From positions 1-8,002 of the forward strand of contig JAGATI010000025.1 of assembly GCA_017621295.1 (NCBI GenBank): a DNA stretch of 8,002 bases, written 5' to 3'. A model generated the notes under the pieces. That model was not told the origin of the DNA. It was given only the letters and a program-made list of their open reading frames with translations, and ran no database searches. This document shows positions 5,315 through 8,002 of the stretch, piece after piece. Position numbers and translations under genes: made by a program. Origin of the DNA: Clostridia bacterium. GTDB taxonomy: Bacteria > Bacillota_A > Clostridia > TANB77 > CAG-508. The stretch's first letter is position 1, and every line of letters begins with the position of its first letter.

Positions 5315-6553
5315 CTATTCTTCATACTTTTTTATTACAACAGAACTATTATGTCCACCAAATCCTAATGAATTAGACATTGCATATTTAATTTCAGTAT
5401 TTCTTCCTTTATTTGGAACAATATCTAAATCACATTCTTCATCAGGCACTTTATATCCAATAGTTGGTGGTACAAATTTATCATTTATTGCTTTTATACA
5501 TACAATTGCTTCTACTGCTCCAGCAGCTCCAAGTAAATGTCCTGTATTACCTTTAGTTGAGCTAACCATAACTTTTTGGCATGCTTTTCCTAAAGCTGTT
5601 TTTATTGCAGATGTTTCAAAAGCGTCATTTAAATGTGTTGATGTTCCATGAGCATTTATGTAATCTATATCTTCTTTATTTATCTTTGCATCTTCTATAG
5701 CACTTACCATTGCACGAGCACCCCCTTCTCCTCCTGGTGCTGGTGAAGTAATATGATATGCATCTGAACTTGCTCCATATCCTACTATTTCTGCATATAT
5801 TTTTGCACCTCTTCTCTTTGCATGTTCATAATCTTCAAGTATTAAAACACCTGCTCCTTCTGCCATTACGAAACCGCTTCTTTCTTTATCGAAAGGAATA
5901 CTTGCTCTTAATTTATCTGTACTTTGAGATAAAGCTTTCATGTTTGTGAAACCTGCAACGCCTGTTGGTGTAATTGTACTTTCTGCTCCTCCAGCAATAA
6001 CAGCATCTTGATATCCATGTTTAATTAAACGATATGCTTCACCAATAGAATGTGTAGAACTTGCACATGCAGTTACCATTCCAAAAGATTCTCCTTTAGC
6101 TCCTAATTCTATAGATACATTTCCTGATGCCATGTTTCCAATACACATTGGAATATACATTGGAGATACTCTATCTGGACCCTTTTGGTATAATAAATTA
6201 GTTTGATCTTCTATAGTTCTTAATCCACCAATACCTGTACTAATAATTACTCCTACTTTATTCATATTGGTATTTTCTTCTGTTATTCCACTATCCTTCA
6301 TCGCTTCTTTTGCTGCAATTATAGCAAATTGAGAAAATCTTTCTAATCTCTTAACACCTTTTCTATCAAAATAATCTTCTGGCATGAAGTTTTTTACTTC
6401 TGCTGCAAGCTTTACTTTATAATCTGTAGTATCAAACTGACTAATCTCATCTATACCACATTCTCCTTTTTTTATACCTTCCCAAAACTCATCTACTGTC
6501 TTTCCTATAGGTGTTATTGCACCCATACCTGTTACTACAACTCTTCTTTCCAT
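5315..6553 (-). CDS. fabF: 3-oxoacyl-[acyl-carrier-protein] synthase II (KAS II), FabF
   Basis: It condenses malonyl-ACP with acyl-ACP in fatty acid elongation, in the cytoplasm. The 412-residue length is exactly typical. The N-terminus RRVVVTGMGAITPIG is the family signature. The catalytic triad is complete: C163 in VTACASSTHS, H302 in NAHGTSTHLND and H339 in SSTKGNTGHLLGAAG. The C-terminal SLGFGGHNSSVV closes the thiolase fold. The start ATG follows AAGGAAAGG with 5 bases spacing. It is first in a fabF-fabI pair ended by the stem-loop at 4359-4415, and the pta gene lies 185 bases upstream. Other elongation genes (acpP, fabG, fabZ, fabD, acc) are not in this window. Nothing is missing or damaged. 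Confidence 0.98.
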   Translation of the reverse strand: MERRVVVTGMGAITPIGKTVDEFWEGIKKGECGIDEISQFDTTDYKVKLAAEVKNFMPEDYFDRKGVKRLERFSQFAIIAAKEAMKDSGITEENTNMNKVGVIISTGIGGLRTIEDQTNLLYQKGPDRVSPMYIPMCIGNMASGNVSIELGAKGESFGMVTACASSTHSIGEAYRLIKHGYQDAVIAGGAESTITPTGVAGFTNMKALSQSTDKLRASIPFDKERSGFVMAEGAGVLILEDYEHAKRRGAKIYAEIVGYGASSDAYHITSPAPGGEGGARAMVSAIEDAKINKEDIDYINAHGTSTHLNDAFETSAIKTALGKACQKVMVSSTKGNTGHLLGAAGAVEAIVCIKAINDKFVPPTIGYKVPDEECDLDIVPNKGRNTEIKYAMSNSLGFGGHNSSVVIKKYEE

Positions 6554-6654
6554 TTTACCTTTCCTTATATAATATATTTAGGTTTTTTACTTTTAGGAAT
6601 TTACCTATAACCCCACATTTTATTGTATTGCTTTATTTTACATTAATTTATGCT

Positions 6655-6683
6655 ATTATAGATATAATCGCAATTTTTAAAAA
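6655..6683 (-). promoter_or_regulatory. Possible promoter of fabF-fabI
   Basis: TATAAT (6660-6655) is a perfect -10; 17 bases upstream is a poor -35, TTTTTA (6683-6678). It would give a leader of about 95 bases before fabF. The -10 lies in ATTATA-GA-TATAAT, a short inverted repeat that could bind a repressor. I cannot match it to a known FapR or FabT site. Confidence 0.3.
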
Positions 6684-6738
6684 TATTTATGTATTATTGG
6701 ACATAATTTACTACAATAACATAATTTAATTAGTACCT

Positions 6739-7746
6739 CTAGATATTATCTTTTTCTTGTGCTTGTACTGCTGTAATTGCAATTGTATCACAAACTCTTT
6801 CTACACTACATGCTCTTGATAAATCGTTAATTGGCTTTTCTAATCCTTGACATGCAGGTCCATACATACGCACATTAGAAAATCTCTCGAAAATCTTGTA
6901 TGCTATATTTCCTGCATTTATATCTGGAAATATTAATACATTTGCTTCACCTTTCAATTCTCCATTTGGTGATTTCATTTTAGCAACTTCTGGCATTATT
7001 GCAGCATCTATTTGTAATTCTCCCTCACAAATCAAATTTGGAACTTTCTTTTTTAAATGCATGGCTGCTTTTGCAACTTTTTCTGTAGAAGCTGATTTAG
7101 CACTTCCCAAAGTAGAATAAGATAAAAATCCAACTTTTGCCTGTTTTTTAAATAACCATTCATATGTTCTAGCAGATACTTTTGCAATTTCTGCTAAAGC
7201 AAGATATCCTGGTTCTTCATTTAATGCACAATCTGAGAATAGAAATGTATAATCTTTATTTCCAAAATCCTCATTTTCGTGTTCTACAATAAAAAATGTA
7301 GATAATAATTTTGTATTTTTTGTTTTAAATATTTGCATCATTGGATGTAAGATTTGCTTTGTTGAGTGGTTAGCTCCTGCAACCAATCCATCTGCTTCAT
7401 CTAATTTAGCCATCATCATTCCAAAATATAGTGGGTCTAGCAAAAATTTATCTGCCTCTTCTTTAGTGTAATTACACCTTTTACTTAATTTTAAAAATTC
7501 TTCTACATATAAATCATGTCTTGAATCTTTACTTGGCTCTACTATTTTTATATTTTCAATATCTATATTTTGCTCATTTGCTATTTTATAAATATCTTCT
7601 TTTTCTCCTACTAAAATGATATTTGCAAGTTTTTGACTTGTCACAATCTTTGCTGCCTTTAATATACGCGCATCTGTAGCTTCTGGCAATACTATTGTTT
7701 GTTTATTCGATTTTGCCTTTTCTTTAATATTTTCTATAAAATTCAT
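6739..7746 (-). CDS. pta: Phosphate acetyltransferase (phosphotransacetylase)
   Basis: It interconverts acetyl-CoA plus phosphate with acetyl-phosphate plus CoA, in the cytoplasm. With acetate kinase it makes ATP and acetate in fermenters. The 335 residues match the short clostridial form with a single PTA_PTB domain. Signature stretches are VLPEATDARILKAA near the start, DPLYFGMMMA, ADGLVAGANHST, FLSYSTLGSAKS, GELQIDAAIMPEVA, ANVLIFPDINAGNIAYK and GPACQGLEKPINDLSRACS. The S-R of NDLSR is present. The acidic residue normally seven positions after that serine (D316 in Methanosarcina thermophila) is arginine here (CSVERV instead of the usual E-D). The start ATG follows AGAAAGG with 9 bases spacing. 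Acetate kinase, the usual neighbour, is not downstream; fabF is, 185 bases away. A phosphate butyryltransferase is a less likely alternative. Confidence 0.95.
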   Translation of the reverse strand: MNFIENIKEKAKSNKQTIVLPEATDARILKAAKIVTSQKLANIILVGEKEDIYKIANEQNIDIENIKIVEPSKDSRHDLYVEEFLKLSKRCNYTKEEADKFLLDPLYFGMMMAKLDEADGLVAGANHSTKQILHPMMQIFKTKNTKLLSTFFIVEHENEDFGNKDYTFLFSDCALNEEPGYLALAEIAKVSARTYEWLFKKQAKVGFLSYSTLGSAKSASTEKVAKAAMHLKKKVPNLICEGELQIDAAIMPEVAKMKSPNGELKGEANVLIFPDINAGNIAYKIFERFSNVRMYGPACQGLEKPINDLSRACSVERVCDTIAITAVQAQEKDNI

Positions 7747-8002
7747 GAATTTAAACCTTTCTTTTTATGCATTTAATCTATATTATAAAAAATCCATTAT
7801 TATTTATATAACAAATTTTGTAAAAAGTCACTATACTAATTGGTCATTTTTACAGTTTTTTTACTATTTTTAATATTATTAATACTTTTATTTCTGATAT
7901 ATTCTACTACAAAATTCATAAGAAATAAAGTGTATTTTAATACTCTTTACTTAAATAGTTACAGGTTAATAGTTTTAAATTTCACAAGTAGGCTTTAGGT
8001 AG
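7747..8002 (-). other. Upstream region of pta with no gene seen
   Basis: About 256 very AT-rich bases with stops in all frames and no convincing ORF. The pta Shine-Dalgarno AGAAAGG lies at 7762-7756. A TATAAT-like run near 7783-7790 may be its -10, without a good -35. GTAAAAA and TTTTTAC (about 7822-7855) can form a short hairpin. The extreme right edge has AGTAGGCTTTAGGTAG, slightly more GC-rich, which could be the tail of a structure outside the window. No riboswitch or tRNA recognised. Confidence 0.4.

Noticed and set aside
6701..6728. Direct repeat ACATAATTTA twice after pta as a functional site
   Set aside because: Ten-base AT-only-like repeats are expected by chance in this composition and nothing else supports a role.

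Overview
The window comes from a low-GC bacterium, most likely a Clostridia-type Firmicute. Coding regions are very AT-rich, arginine is mostly AGA, and Shine-Dalgarno sequences are strong. A gene running off the left edge starts like clostridial spore photoproduct lyase, which would suggest a spore former. Every gene I can support lies on the minus strand, so transcription runs from right to left. Identifications rest on motifs and remembered family sequences; no search was run.

Layout in transcription order: (1) 7746-6739 pta, phosphate acetyltransferase, preceded by about 256 bases without a gene. (2) 6553-5315 fabF and 5222-4449 fabI, the condensing enzyme and NADH-type enoyl-ACP reductase of fatty acid elongation, closed by a long AT-rich stem-loop at 4359-4415. 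(3) An island at about 3643-4223 with an Xre-type regulator of different codon use. It has hairpins on both sides and sits between two 19-bp imperfect direct repeats exactly 600 bp apart. (4) 3497-2202, an AAA/DUF4143 ATPase with a clear promoter but three consecutive in-frame TAA codons just after Walker B. (5) 2159-1494 trmB, tRNA m7G46 methyltransferase. (6) 1405-147 cca, the CCA-adding enzyme, spread over three reading frames. (7) The first 19 codons of a radical-SAM-like gene at 57-1.

The most interesting signal is in cca. It needs two separate +1 shifts to give a complete 418-residue protein. Both sites look the same: a single extra C before a glycine codon, so that the zero-frame codon at each shift is CGG. 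By eye, CGG is absent in frame from the other native genes here, and its only other in-frame use is in the foreign-looking regulator. The rest of cca is undamaged in all three segments, and its terminator overlaps its stop codon. This fits recoding at a rare or unassigned CGG codon (+1 slippage or four-base decoding) better than random decay.

Functionally the window combines acetyl-CoA/acetyl-phosphate exchange (pta), fatty acid elongation (fabF-fabI) and tRNA maturation (trmB, cca), with one accessory regulator and one broken accessory ATPase between the two blocks.
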